Shown here: one piece after another, positions 9,562 through 17,830 of the stretch
Numbering within the stretch: the stretch's first letter is position 1
Layout: every line of letters begins with the position of its first letter
Source of the DNA: Peribacillus frigoritolerans
GTDB lineage: Bacteria > Bacillota > Bacilli > Bacillales > Bacillaceae
NCBI RefSeq assembly: GCF_004358755.1
Contig: NZ_SMZY01000002.1
Location: forward strand, 930,001-994,000
Direction: 5' to 3'
DNA: 64,000 nucleotides
Notes under the pieces: model-generated
Told to the model about the DNA's origin: nothing
The model's database searches: none
The model's input: the letters and a program-made list of their open reading frames with translations, nothing else
Program-made: the position numbers and the translations under genes

Positions 9562-10416
9562 ATGAAAACAAAGACAATGAAACAGCCGGTGTATTTAACT
9601 GAAAAAGAGCGCTATAAACAATGGACACTAGGCATCATTTTAACTATTGCAGGCTTTCTTATCTCCATTCCATTCATATGGATGATTCTCTCGGCTTTTA
9701 AAACTGAGAGTGAAGTCATGCAAATACCGCCAACCCTATGGCCAAGTGAATTTACCCTTGAAAATTTTGTTAATCTTTTCGTCAACATGAATTTTGCCGT
9801 TTACTTAAAGAACACCATTATCGTCGTACTTTTTTCTTTTGCTGGATTATTTCTAAATGCGATGGCGGGATATGCATTTGCAAAATTCAATTTTAAGGGA
9901 AGAGAAAAGATTTTTTATATGGTGCTTGCTACTATGATGATTCCTGGACAAGTCACGATGATTCCTGTTTATTTAATTTTGAACCAATTGCAGCTGACAA
10001 ATACAATGGCGGGAATTGTCTTGCCAGGTCTTGTTGGAGCCTTCAGCATTTTTCTGTTCAGGCAATTTATGTCCACTATACCGGATGAATTACTTGAGGC
10101 GGCAAGACTGGATGGCGCAAGCGAATTTCGCGTTTTCCTGCAAGTCGTCCTGCCGATCTCAAAGCCAATTCTTGCTGTTCAGGGTATCCTTACCTTTATT
10201 GCAGGATGGAACAGCTTCTTATGGCCATTAATTATCGCAAATGACGAGGCACTGTATACTCTCTCAGTTGGTTTGTCTTTATTAAAAGGCCAGTATGGAG
10301 GAAACTTTGCCCTGCAAATGGCAGGATCAACCTTTATGGTCGTTCCGATCATAATCATTTTCATCTTATTTCAGAAACACATTATTGAAGGATATACGAT
10401 ATCGGGAATGAAGTAA
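9562..10416 (+). CDS. Sugar ABC transporter permease (MalG type)
   Basis: Second permease of the importer, about 284 residues with six membrane segments. The EAA motif EAARLDGASEFRVFLQVVLP is present, and the C-terminus IIEGYTISGMK is the typical MalG-type end (x-G-A/S-x-K). ATG 9562 follows GAGGTG with 6-nt spacing; an upstream in-frame ATG at 9529 overlaps the first permease and lacks an SD. Last gene of the operon, followed by a terminator. Confidence 0.9.
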   Translation: MKTKTMKQPVYLTEKERYKQWTLGIILTIAGFLISIPFIWMILSAFKTESEVMQIPPTLWPSEFTLENFVNLFVNMNFAVYLKNTIIVVLFSFAGLFLNAMAGYAFAKFNFKGREKIFYMVLATMMIPGQVTMIPVYLILNQLQLTNTMAGIVLPGLVGAFSIFLFRQFMSTIPDELLEAARLDGASEFRVFLQVVLPISKPILAVQGILTFIAGWNSFLWPLIIANDEALYTLSVGLSLLKGQYGGNFALQMAGSTFMVVPIIIIFILFQKHIIEGYTISGMK

Positions 10417-10441
10417 CATGAAAAGGAAAATCGGTGTTGAG

Positions 10442-10472
10442 AGGGCCTGCAATTTATGCGGGTCCTTTTTTT
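10442..10472 (+). terminator. Terminator of the sugar transporter operon
   Basis: AGGGCCTGC (10442-10450) pairs with GCGGGTCCT (10458-10466), followed by seven T residues. Confidence 0.85.
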
Positions 10473-10500
10473 GGCTGTGTTCAGATAGATTGTTGTTTTT

Positions 10501-10612
10501 GATTATAAATGTTGTCCCTTACTTTCCGCTGCAGGAACTTGCCTTCACCGGGGAGGGTGGGAGTCAAGTCCTTCCGCTACAATCCACTTAAGGTTTTTAA
10601 TAGTAAGTCTAA
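10501..10612 (+). repeat. Family B interspersed repeat, copy 1 (internally deleted)
   Basis: It shares GATTATAAATGTTGTCC, TTTCCGCTGCAGGAACTTG and CAATCCACTTAAGG with the copy at 60031. It lacks the central part of that copy (the segment with CCTCCTCGGCTTTGCC and CCCGCAGGAG). The rest of 10473-10683 holds nothing else I can support. Confidence 0.75.
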
Positions 10613-10683
10613 AAGCAACAAATTTTACTCATATCAGCCGTTATCTCACTTGCCTATATCCGCTAAATAACTCCGCACCTATC

Positions 10684-10710
10684 ACAAGTCTGCCTATTTT
10701 TCATACGATA
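10684..10710 (+). promoter_or_regulatory. Sigma-K-type promoter of the gerP operon
   Basis: AC at 10684-10685, a 16-bp spacer and CATACGATA at 10702-10710 match the late mother-cell sigma-K consensus (AC-N16/17-CATA-N3-TA). It lies 46 bp upstream of gerPA. The gerP operon is sigma-K dependent in B. subtilis. Confidence 0.75.
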
Positions 10711-10755
10711 TTTTACAGGTGCAATACTTTACCTCAATGCAAAGGATGTCGGAAT

Positions 10756-10977
10756 ATGCCAGCCATAGTAGGAGCATTTAAAATAAATGCCGTTGGTACG
10801 AGCAGCATTGTTCATATCGGGGATGTGATTACCATCTCGCCATACAGCGAAGTCAAAACCTTTGCAGGGGCTGGATCTTTCAATACGGGAGACGGTTTGA
10901 GCATCAACAATCAAAACAGTGTCACGAATGCTTACGATAATGACACGATTGACCAGCCAATAACGGGAAATGCATAA
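10756..10977 (+). CDS. gerPA: Spore germination protein GerPA
   Basis: A 73-residue GerPA/GerPF-type protein ([21 protein letters not shown] at the N-terminus; Gly/Asn/Asp-rich C-terminus). GerP proteins are made in the mother cell, sit in the inner spore coat and allow small germinants to pass to their receptors. SD AAAGGATG lies 8 nt upstream of ATG. It is first in the six-gene gerP operon behind a sigma-K-type promoter. It resembles gerPF at the other end of the operon; position assigns the name. Confidence 0.93.
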   Translation: MPAIVGAFKINAVGTSSIVHIGDVITISPYSEVKTFAGAGSFNTGDGLSINNQNSVTNAYDNDTIDQPITGNA

Positions 10978-10980
10978 GGT

Positions 10981-11130
10981 GAAACTTCCAACAGTGGAGG
11001 TTTTCCTCATCTTCCACTGTTGGTTAGTTGAACCAATCGGGCTTTTACGGGCAGTTTACCTGCCTACCCAACTATACTTTCCCTCTCAAGTCTTGAGGAG
11101 GGGTATTAATGCCCGTTAATGCGGGATAAA
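10981..11130 (-). mobile_element. Hairpin-rich non-autonomous element (IS200/IS605-like / bcr1-like) between gerPA and gerPB
   Basis: About 150 bp separate gerPA from the gerPB SD. Seen: CCAACAGTGGA/TCCACTGTTGG (10988-11032), TTGGTT-N5-AACCAA (around 11029-11046), GGCAG-N5-CTGCC (around 11059-11073), CCCTC/GAGGG (around 11091-11110) and CCCG-N6-CGGG (11112-11125). Read on the minus strand it begins directly after TTTAT (11126-11130) with a subterminal hairpin and ends with another. That is the architecture of palindrome-associated elements moved by IS200/IS605 TnpA. From memory it resembles the roughly 155-bp bcr1 repeat of the B. cereus group, which I cannot confirm here. AGGTGAAA occurs on both sides (10977-10984, 11133-11140). 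No ORF. Confidence 0.6.
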
Positions 11131-11142
11131 AGAGGTGAAAAC

Positions 11143-11358
11143 ATGAATTTTTATATTAATCAGACGATCCAAATTAATTACTTGAAAGTTGATGCCGTCA
11201 GCAACTCTTCTGTTCTTCAAATTGGCAGCGCAGGTATGATTAAACCCCTCGCAAACCTTTATAATACTGGAGCATTTACTGCCCCTGCCCCTGCTGCTGT
11301 ACCTCCTGGAGGCCAGACTGGGACGGAAGGCCCTTTCGTTCCGCTCGCCCCGAGTTAA
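11143..11358 (+). CDS. gerPB: Spore germination protein GerPB
   Basis: A 71-residue GerPB protein beginning MNFYINQTIQINYLKVDAVS, with a Pro/Ala/Gly-rich tail ending GPFVPLAPS. ATG 11143 follows AGAGGTG; an in-frame ATG at 11119 lies inside the inserted hairpin element and is not used in my call. Coat-associated permeability factor, mother-cell expressed. The tail FVPLAP recurs in GerPD (GPFVPLAPT). Confidence 0.92.
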   Translation: MNFYINQTIQINYLKVDAVSNSSVLQIGSAGMIKPLANLYNTGAFTAPAPAAVPPGGQTGTEGPFVPLAPS

Positions 11359-11443
11359 TCAGGAATAGGCATTCACCCATTTCAGCGCCCTGCATATAAA
11401 TGAATCTAGGGTAAGTTGTGTACGTGATTTATAAGCGGGGTGA

Positions 11444-12070
11444 ATGAAAGTGTACTATGATCAATCCATGATGCAGTATGTGCAGAATTTATACGGAATC
11501 GTTCAGGCTCAGGATGAGAAAATCAAAAAACTTGAATCCGCTGTTTCCGCCATGATGGGCGAAATAGAAGAATTAAAAAAACGCCCCAGTACAACAATTG
11601 AAAAAATAGAATATAAATTTGATCAATTAAAAGTTGAAACACTTGAGGGAACATTGAACATAGGGCTCAATCCAACTGTCCCTGATCAAATTGAAAACTT
11701 TGAGGTAGATCAGAAGGGTCTTCAAGTAAACCAGGTTAACAATACAAAGCGCGAGGAAGAAATATTTGAAGCAGTCCAGGCAAACTTGCTCGCATTTCTG
11801 AACGAAGACTGCGTCAAATACATTGAGCAAATCGCTGCCCAAACTAACTATGAGCTTGATGATGCCCATAAGGAATTTATCATTGAAGATATCCGCAAGC
11901 AAATTGACAGCAGGATCAGGTTCTACTTAAAACAGGGAACCTATGATGAATCCATTCCTGTCAGCGCGCAGATTGAAGATATTACATCGAAAGTAAAGCA
12001 GGATGTGGAGCGTTCCATAACGTACTTTATCCAAGCCCTGCCACAAGAAGGAGCTGACAGCAACTCATGA
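11444..12070 (+). CDS. gerPC: Spore germination protein GerPC
   Basis: A 208-residue GerPC. The N-terminal third is a coiled coil (YGIVQAQDEKIKKLESAVSA, then a lysine/glutamate-rich heptad run), followed by a helical C-terminal domain. It is the largest GerP protein. SD GGGGTG precedes ATG. Its stop overlaps the gerPD start as ATGA, indicating translational coupling. Confidence 0.92.
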   Translation: MKVYYDQSMMQYVQNLYGIVQAQDEKIKKLESAVSAMMGEIEELKKRPSTTIEKIEYKFDQLKVETLEGTLNIGLNPTVPDQIENFEVDQKGLQVNQVNNTKREEEIFEAVQANLLAFLNEDCVKYIEQIAAQTNYELDDAHKEFIIEDIRKQIDSRIRFYLKQGTYDESIPVSAQIEDITSKVKQDVERSITYFIQALPQEGADSNS

Positions 12071-12243
12071 ATTTCAGCGTTGTGAATAAAGAGCTTTCTG
12101 TTGGAGCCATTCGGGTGACCGCTGTTGCAAGTTCCAGCGTCTTCCTAATTGGCGATGCCAATTGCATTACACTGTCATCCGTTTTTGATACGCCGCCTGA
12201 ATCACTCATTATCGGCCCATTTGTTCCACTTGCACCAACGTAA
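12067..12243 (+). CDS. gerPD: Spore germination protein GerPD
   Basis: A 58-residue GerPD read from the ATG that overlaps the gerPC stop. It begins MNFSVVNKELSVGAIRVTAV and ends SLIIGPFVPLAPT, sharing the GerP core (ASSSVFLIGDANCIT) and the FVPLAP tail with GerPB. The length is typical of the family. It is followed after 6 nt by gerPE. Confidence 0.92.
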   Translation: MNFSVVNKELSVGAIRVTAVASSSVFLIGDANCITLSSVFDTPPESLIIGPFVPLAPT

Positions 12244-12249
12244 GCTGCT

Positions 12250-12636
12250 ATGATCAATCGATTATCGATTGTTAACAAGGCGTATGTTGATTCAATCGGG
12301 ATCAGTTCAATTTTTCAGATCGGGGACAGTGTAGATATCGTTCCTCGAGTTAAAGTTTACGCTGTGCAGAGGGAAGCTGAAATTGAACTCGGCAGCGAGG
12401 GTGACTTGAAACAATACAATATTTATTCAGAGCTTTTGCCAAAGCCACTGATCACAGAAAACATACAGACTGCTTTCTTTCATGAAAATCCGACCATAAA
12501 AGTTGGGGCAGTAAAAGTAACGTCTATTTCTTCAGCCGCTGTTGTTCATTTTGGTTCAACGAACACCATTTCAGCTGAGTCACGGGTAAAACACATCAGG
12601 CAATTAGAAAGCAAGAATGAACGTAAACAGCCTTAA
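12250..12636 (+). CDS. gerPE: Spore germination protein GerPE
   Basis: A 128-residue GerPE. It contains two GerP-like half-repeats (VDSIGISSIFQIGDS near residues 13-27 and VTSISSAAVVHFGST near 89-103), suggesting an internal duplication. The SD is weak and the start lies 6 nt behind gerPD, so translation probably depends on coupling. Confidence 0.9.
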   Translation: MINRLSIVNKAYVDSIGISSIFQIGDSVDIVPRVKVYAVQREAEIELGSEGDLKQYNIYSELLPKPLITENIQTAFFHENPTIKVGAVKVTSISSAAVVHFGSTNTISAESRVKHIRQLESKNERKQP

Positions 12637-12680
12637 TGCATAGACTGTGAATATGACAGAAAGCCAAAGGATGTTCATTC

Positions 12681-12899
12681 ATGCCAGCTATTATAGGTCC
12701 AATCTGCATTAACTCTGTCGGAGGCGGTGTTGTAAACTTTGGTGACTCTTTCTATCTTTCGCCAAAGAGTTCATCAAAGACCGCATCTGGGTCTGGCGGG
12801 GGAAATACCGGGGACTTCATCATCGTCAACAATATCGTAAGTGCTACGAATTCAATCGATCCGGACGTAAATGATCAAAATATTGTAGGAAATAATTAA
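12681..12899 (+). CDS. gerPF: Spore germination protein GerPF
   Basis: A 72-residue GerPF (MPAIIGPICINSVGGGVVNF at the N-terminus, Gly-rich middle), a paralogue of GerPA. The SD AAAGGATG is identical to that of gerPA. Last gene of the operon; its stop runs into the shared terminator. Confidence 0.92.
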   Translation: MPAIIGPICINSVGGGVVNFGDSFYLSPKSSSKTASGSGGGNTGDFIIVNNIVSATNSIDPDVNDQNIVGNN

Positions 12900-12932
12900 A
12901 ATGACGTGCCTGTGAGACAGCACGTCATTTTT
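12898..12932. terminator. Bidirectional terminator between gerPF and yisB
   Basis: AAAATGACGTGC (12898-12909) and GCACGTCATTTTT (12920-12932) form a 12-bp stem flanked by A and T runs, serving convergent transcripts. Confidence 0.9.
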
Positions 12933-12940
12933 ATGTCAGG

Positions 12941-13243
12941 TTATTTTCTTTTCTTCCGCTCATTTGATTTTTTTGTCCGGACAAGTCTGGAAGAAGGCTG
13001 CTTTCGGATCCACTTTACATAGCTTGCAAGTTTAGGATCATTTCTCAGTTCTGTTATCGTATTCAGACGGATGGCCAGCTCATCATTTGTATACAAAGCA
13101 TGAATTTGCTTGTGGCAAGGTATGCAGAGCTGTGCTGTCGGCAAAAAGGTCCCGCCTTTTTCTTTTGGAGTTAAATGATGCTCTGTCGTTTCTACTTCCT
13201 GCCGTCTGCATAGCTCGCACGTTCCCAACCCTTTTTTCGCCAT
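12941..13243 (-). CDS. yisB: HNH family endonuclease (YisB)
   Basis: A 100-residue protein with a compact HNH/zinc fold: CELC near 9-12, HHLTPKEKGG (24-33) and CIPCHKQIH (40-48), then a basic tail. HNH proteins bind or nick DNA; the exact role of YisB is unknown. It ends the addB-addA-sbcD-sbcC-yisB run, 23 bp after sbcC, so it is probably cotranscribed with the repair genes. Confidence 0.88.
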   Translation of the reverse strand: MAKKGLGTCELCRRQEVETTEHHLTPKEKGGTFLPTAQLCIPCHKQIHALYTNDELAIRLNTITELRNDPKLASYVKWIRKQPSSRLVRTKKSNERKKRK

Positions 13244-13266
13244 TTACATCCATCCTTTTTTAATAC

Positions 13267-16200
13267 CTACATCACTTCAAGCAATACGCTTGTTCCATTT
13301 CCGGTCGGCTCAGCAGGCAAGACAATAAGCTTCCTCGGCAATCTGGCACGAAGCTCCTGAACATGGCTGATGACGCCTACAGCAAGATTGTCAGACTGCA
13401 GCTTTTCAAGGGCTGAAATAACCGTTTCAAGCAGCTCCCCATCAAGGGTACCGAATCCTTCATCCAAGAAGAAGAACTGAAGCGGATATTCCCCTCTCAG
13501 CTGAATTTGCGAGGATAAAGACAGGGCCAGGGCCAGGGAAGTCAAGAACGTTTCTCCTCCGGATAAGCTTGAGACAGGACGCCTCACTCCCCCATTTGCA
13601 TCATCTCTCATAATAAATCCGCCGCCGGAATCTACTTCAATCGCATAACGCTGCCTCGTCAATTGCCCTAAACGTTCGGAGGCATCCTCTGCGACCAGGT
13701 GAAGCTGTTCTTCTGCCAAAAATTCCACAAAGCCGTTTCCCTTAAAGACAGATTGAAGTTTTTCAAGACGCGAAGCAAGGCTGTCAAGTTCCACTCGCTT
13801 TTCTTCAATTTCCATAAATCGTTTATGCTTCTCGTTCAAAAGCTGCAATGCTTTCGAAGCAGCTCCTTTTTCTTGCGCTGCAAGGTCTATCAGCGCCTTG
13901 CTTTCAGACTTAAACTGCTTAATACCTGTCCATTTTTCAAGGCTGACAGATCTGTTATTCAATTTTGCCTCTACACGTTTTAAGTCTGCCAACACTTGTT
14001 TCTTTTTATCCTGATAGGCATCAATTTCTTCTTTCATTTTCTGCTTATCTGCAGGTGCTGCGATGGATCTCACCGCAGCTTCAAGATCTGCAAATAGGGT
14101 CTCTTGCTTGACCTGCTCCCATTTTGTTACGGCTTGTTTCAGACGCACTTCTGCCTGTTCATAAGCCTTCTCTGCTGCATGGCTCCTGCTTTCAGCCTTT
14201 TGAACATCCTGCAGGGCAGTCTGCCACTCGTTATACAGGCTCTTCTCCGTTTGAACAAGCTCTTCTAATTTTCTGTCCGTTTCCCGGAGCAAAGAGGCAA
14301 TGTCACTGCCAACTGTCTCTTGACCCAGCCTTTTCTGTTTCTCGTCAGCTGCCTGCTGTTTATTTTGAAGCGAAGCAGCAAGCTCAATCTGAGTGTTTTT
14401 AATTAGCTGAGCTTCATGCTCCAGCTGCTTGATTTGTTTCTCTTTTTCTTCAATAAATTGGACACTTATTTGCACTCTTGTTTTCAGCTCTTCAAGAACA
14501 GCATCTTTTTCACTGATCTTCCGCTGCTTTTCTTCTGCCTGTTCAAAGGAAATCCCGCCAAACTCATGGATCCACTTTTCTAGTCCAGCAAGATATTCGG
14601 CCTCCGTTTGATCATGCTTTTCATAAATTTCTTTTAAATCTTCTTCACTGTTCTTTTGAGTATAAAGGTGCTGATTGATTTTCTCCTGCCATCCTCTTTC
14701 GCTCACTTGAAGCTTTTGGAATCGTTCTTTCGTTTGCAGAAAATCCTGATTCAGCGCTTTATACTCTGTACGGGAATCCATTTCCTCTTTTTCGTCTTCA
14801 TTCAATGAAACAACCAGTTCCGATAAAAAGGGATAGGCCGAGACCATTTCTCTTGAGAGTTCTTCCCATTTTTCTTTTAAGTGCTGAAGATGTGCACTGA
14901 TGGCTGCATCTTCAGCTGTTTTCTCTTCTAGCTCCTCAATCAGTGAGCCTGATATTTCTAAAGCACCCGTCTCTTTGGCAGGCTCTGGATGATGAGCCGA
15001 TCCGCATACTGGACAGGGATCATTTTGTGAAAGGTGTTTTGCAAGCTGGACCGCCATTTTGTGCTCGCGCTGTTTCTCTGCTTTGTTCTTTTCATCCAAT
15101 AGGCGCAGCTTGCGGGTTTCAGTCTGCTGCTTATGATCGTTAAGCAGCTCGCAGCTTCTATGGTAAAATTGCTGAACACTGCCGAAGGAATCCTTGATTT
15201 TCTCGCCGACCGCCTCGTGCTTCTGTCTTGTGTCCTTCAGCTGATCTTCTGCACGCTTTAAAAGAATCTCTTTTTTATCAGCTGTCTTCTTCCACTCAGC
15301 TAAGGATGCTTCAAGATTGGCGAGGTGAAACCTTTGTTCAGACGCCTTCCGTATTTGTTCTCTCTCTTGAACAGTTACAGTGTTCTGATCCATTTGCTCT
15401 TTTAATGCCTTTTGCTTTTCAAGCGCCTTTTTCAATAATTGATTGGCCCGCTCCGCTGCTTCTTGCCGCTGACTAAGATCGTCCGCTGACGCGTTAGCCT
15501 TTTCCGTCAATTCCTTTATAACAGTTAACTCTTCTTTAAGAACTTTCTCCAATTCCCTAAGCTGTAATAGCTGTTCTTTTTTCGTCACTAAAACGGGTTC
15601 TTCTGCAGCTTTCTTTTCACGTATTTGCTCATAGGCGCTGACGGTTTGGGCGTAACGCTCCTTATGCTGCTTGAGGACTTGCTGCAGCTCTTTCATTTGC
15701 CGGCTGCTGCTGTTTTTTTCTCTTTCAGCTGATTGAAGCGCCTCTGCATAAGGCTTGACGTAGTCCGCTTTCTCCGCAGCTTCAAGACGTTTAGAAAGCG
15801 CAGCCATGTCATCTTTTTGCTGCTCAAGGCGCGACTGCAGGTTTTCATACTCGCTTTTTTCAAGCTGAAGCTGCCACACTTCTTCGTACTCATCATATTG
15901 TTTGACGGTTTGATCGTATTCTTTTTGTCTTTTTTCAAAGAGCAGATTTGCCCCTTCAAGCTCTTGTTCAGCAAGCTTAACTGCTTCACTTGAAGCATCT
16001 CCGAGCCCTGCCTGTTCAGCTGTCAGTTCGTTTTGTTTTCCCTTGGCATGCAGCAGTCTTTTTCTGAGCTTTTTAACGAGCTCATCTCCATACTGCTCTA
16101 AATGGAACAAACGCTGAAGCATCTGCCTTCTTTCCGCTCCTTTCAAAGACAGGAATTCAGCAAATTTCCCTTGAGGAAGAACGACTGCTCTTGTGAAATC

Positions 16201-16626
16201 ATCAATTGTCAGACCGAGGAGAGCATACACTTTTTCATTTACTTCTGCAGCTTTGTCAGCAAGTACTACGGTCTCTTCGGTATGCTCCATGATGCGGCAA
16301 AGCGAAGTTTTAACCCGCTGCTCATCTGTGCGTTTAAACATCCGTTCTACAGAATACTTCTTGGAACTGTCTGCATTCTCAAGTTCAAATGTAAAAGAGA
16401 CGTGGAGAACATTCTCTGCATGATTTAATATTCCCTGAGTGTTATTGGCTGCCCTCTCTACTTTTCCGTACAAAGCAAGAGTCATCGCATCAAGAATAGA
16501 GGATTTTCCGCTTCCTGTCGGGCCAAATATGCCAAACACTCCGCCTTCGCAAAGAGAACTGAAGTCAATAACCTGCTTTTCTCTAAAACTATGCAATCCT
16601 GAAATGGTAAGGGATATTGGCTTCAT
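13267..16626 (-). CDS. sbcC: Exonuclease subunit SbcC
   Basis: SMC-like ATPase of the SbcCD (Mre11-Rad50 type) nuclease, 1119 residues. It opens hairpins and trims blocked DNA ends with SbcD. Seen: Walker A GPTGSGKS (about 35-42), the zinc hook CPVCG (538-542) at the apex of two long coiled coils, and the C-terminal signature SSLSGGETF plus Walker B FFFLDEGFGTLDGE. The start codon overlaps the sbcD stop (ATGA), so the two are translationally coupled. Confidence 0.96.
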   Translation of the reverse strand: MKPISLTISGLHSFREKQVIDFSSLCEGGVFGIFGPTGSGKSSILDAMTLALYGKVERAANNTQGILNHAENVLHVSFTFELENADSSKKYSVERMFKRTDEQRVKTSLCRIMEHTEETVVLADKAAEVNEKVYALLGLTIDDFTRAVVLPQGKFAEFLSLKGAERRQMLQRLFHLEQYGDELVKKLRKRLLHAKGKQNELTAEQAGLGDASSEAVKLAEQELEGANLLFEKRQKEYDQTVKQYDEYEEVWQLQLEKSEYENLQSRLEQQKDDMAALSKRLEAAEKADYVKPYAEALQSAEREKNSSSRQMKELQQVLKQHKERYAQTVSAYEQIREKKAAEEPVLVTKKEQLLQLRELEKVLKEELTVIKELTEKANASADDLSQRQEAAERANQLLKKALEKQKALKEQMDQNTVTVQEREQIRKASEQRFHLANLEASLAEWKKTADKKEILLKRAEDQLKDTRQKHEAVGEKIKDSFGSVQQFYHRSCELLNDHKQQTETRKLRLLDEKNKAEKQREHKMAVQLAKHLSQNDPCPVCGSAHHPEPAKETGALEISGSLIEELEEKTAEDAAISAHLQHLKEKWEELSREMVSAYPFLSELVVSLNEDEKEEMDSRTEYKALNQDFLQTKERFQKLQVSERGWQEKINQHLYTQKNSEEDLKEIYEKHDQTEAEYLAGLEKWIHEFGGISFEQAEEKQRKISEKDAVLEELKTRVQISVQFIEEKEKQIKQLEHEAQLIKNTQIELAASLQNKQQAADEKQKRLGQETVGSDIASLLRETDRKLEELVQTEKSLYNEWQTALQDVQKAESRSHAAEKAYEQAEVRLKQAVTKWEQVKQETLFADLEAAVRSIAAPADKQKMKEEIDAYQDKKKQVLADLKRVEAKLNNRSVSLEKWTGIKQFKSESKALIDLAAQEKGAASKALQLLNEKHKRFMEIEEKRVELDSLASRLEKLQSVFKGNGFVEFLAEEQLHLVAEDASERLGQLTRQRYAIEVDSGGGFIMRDDANGGVRRPVSSLSGGETFLTSLALALSLSSQIQLRGEYPLQFFFLDEGFGTLDGELLETVISALEKLQSDNLAVGVISHVQELRARLPRKLIVLPAEPTGNGTSVLLEVM

Positions 16627-17807
16627 TCCTTGTCCTCCTCCTCTTCTTCCGGCTCATCGTGAATCATATCCAGAAAGAGCTTCATCGTTTCCTGATCAGG
16701 CTGTGCCCCGCCGGTCTGCTGCTCATAAAATTTGGCGAAAAGCTCATCTATCGGAAGATTTGCTCTGCTTTCCCGGCTTTGTTCATGAATGCTTTTTTCA
16801 AAGACAGGACGGATATGCACAAATCCTGGATGTGAATTTCGCAGTCTATGAATCTCTTCAAGGGAAAGGGTATCTTTTAAATGGACCTCTAAATCAATCC
16901 AGGCATTTTGGTCTTTCCCATCGTCCAGCCACTGATGAACCTGCTGCAATCCTTCTCGCGCTCTCCATTTTACTAATGGCTTTCCGCTTGAGAGCAAGAC
17001 TTCAGAAACTTGAGCCTGTCCGCCTGGCTCAATATCGACAATGGAAACTGATTTTGCGTAGCCTGATTCTGAAAAACTGTAGGCAAGAGGCGAACCCGAG
17101 TATCTTGCCATTGTGCCGGCCCGCTTCAAAGTCTGCGGACGATGAAGATGCCCAAGCGCCACATACTGCGCTTTTTCAGGAAGACTTGAAGCAGCTACCG
17201 TATATGCGCCTCCTACTTCTATTGGACGTTCAGAATCAGTGGAGCTTCCCCCGGCTACATAAATATGGCTCATCGCAAGATTAACCGTGTCATCTCTGAA
17301 CTGCTCTGCCATATAGGCAAATAAATCCCGAATTCGTTCATCATAGGAATTGCGCAAAAGAATTTCATCATGACTGTCTGAGAGCACTTCTTTTAATCTT
17401 GCTTCTGAAGGGTAAGCAAGCGCCGCCATCATCATTGATTGATCAGCAGCCGGCACATCAACGGTCAAAATACCTGATGAAGGGTATCCAATCAGGTGAA
17501 TGCCCTGTGTGTCTGCAAGCGGTGAAGCAGCCTGCAGACGTTCAGGGTTGTCATGGTTGCCCGCTATCACAATAACAGGACGGCGGCCTTTATCGGAAAG
17601 CCTCGAGATGCTTTCATAAAAAAGCTGTTCAGCTGCTGCCGGAGGATTCACCGTATCAAAAGCATCACCTGCCATTATGACAGCATCCGCTTTTTCATCA
17701 ATGACAATCTGCGAAAGCTCGTCTAAAAATTGAGCCTGCTCAAGAAGACGGCTTCTCCCTTCAAGCGTTCGGCCTAAATGCCAGTCTGCTGTGTGTAGAA
17801 TCCGCAT
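16623..17807 (-). CDS. sbcD: Exonuclease subunit SbcD
   Basis: Mre11-like metallophosphoesterase of 394 residues. Metal-binding motifs run in order: HTADWHLGR (5-13), AGDAFDTVNP (about 46-55), GNHDNPERL (about 83-91), then the C-terminal AMSHIYVAG and ALGHLHRPQ. It pairs with SbcC. It lies downstream of the addAB genes, separated from addA by a family A repeat pair and the addA terminator, so it may have its own promoter. Confidence 0.96.
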   Translation of the reverse strand: MRILHTADWHLGRTLEGRSRLLEQAQFLDELSQIVIDEKADAVIMAGDAFDTVNPPAAAEQLFYESISRLSDKGRRPVIVIAGNHDNPERLQAASPLADTQGIHLIGYPSSGILTVDVPAADQSMMMAALAYPSEARLKEVLSDSHDEILLRNSYDERIRDLFAYMAEQFRDDTVNLAMSHIYVAGGSSTDSERPIEVGGAYTVAASSLPEKAQYVALGHLHRPQTLKRAGTMARYSGSPLAYSFSESGYAKSVSIVDIEPGGQAQVSEVLLSSGKPLVKWRAREGLQQVHQWLDDGKDQNAWIDLEVHLKDTLSLEEIHRLRNSHPGFVHIRPVFEKSIHEQSRESRANLPIDELFAKFYEQQTGGAQPDQETMKLFLDMIHDEPEEEEEDKE

Positions 17808-17830
17808 AATTTCCCCAACCTTTCTTATTA

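Noticed and set aside
10978-11142. Riboswitch interpretation of the gerPA-gerPB structured segment
   Set aside because: Hairpins at both ends next to TTTAT and resemblance to interspersed repeats fit a mobile repeat better than any riboswitch class I know; kept only as a mobile element.
16439-17284. A long plus-strand open frame (281 codons) opposite sbcC and sbcD
   Set aside because: It lies antisense to two clear, conserved repair genes, has no SD and its composition (Pro/Arg/Ser/Leu-rich) is that of an antisense shadow.
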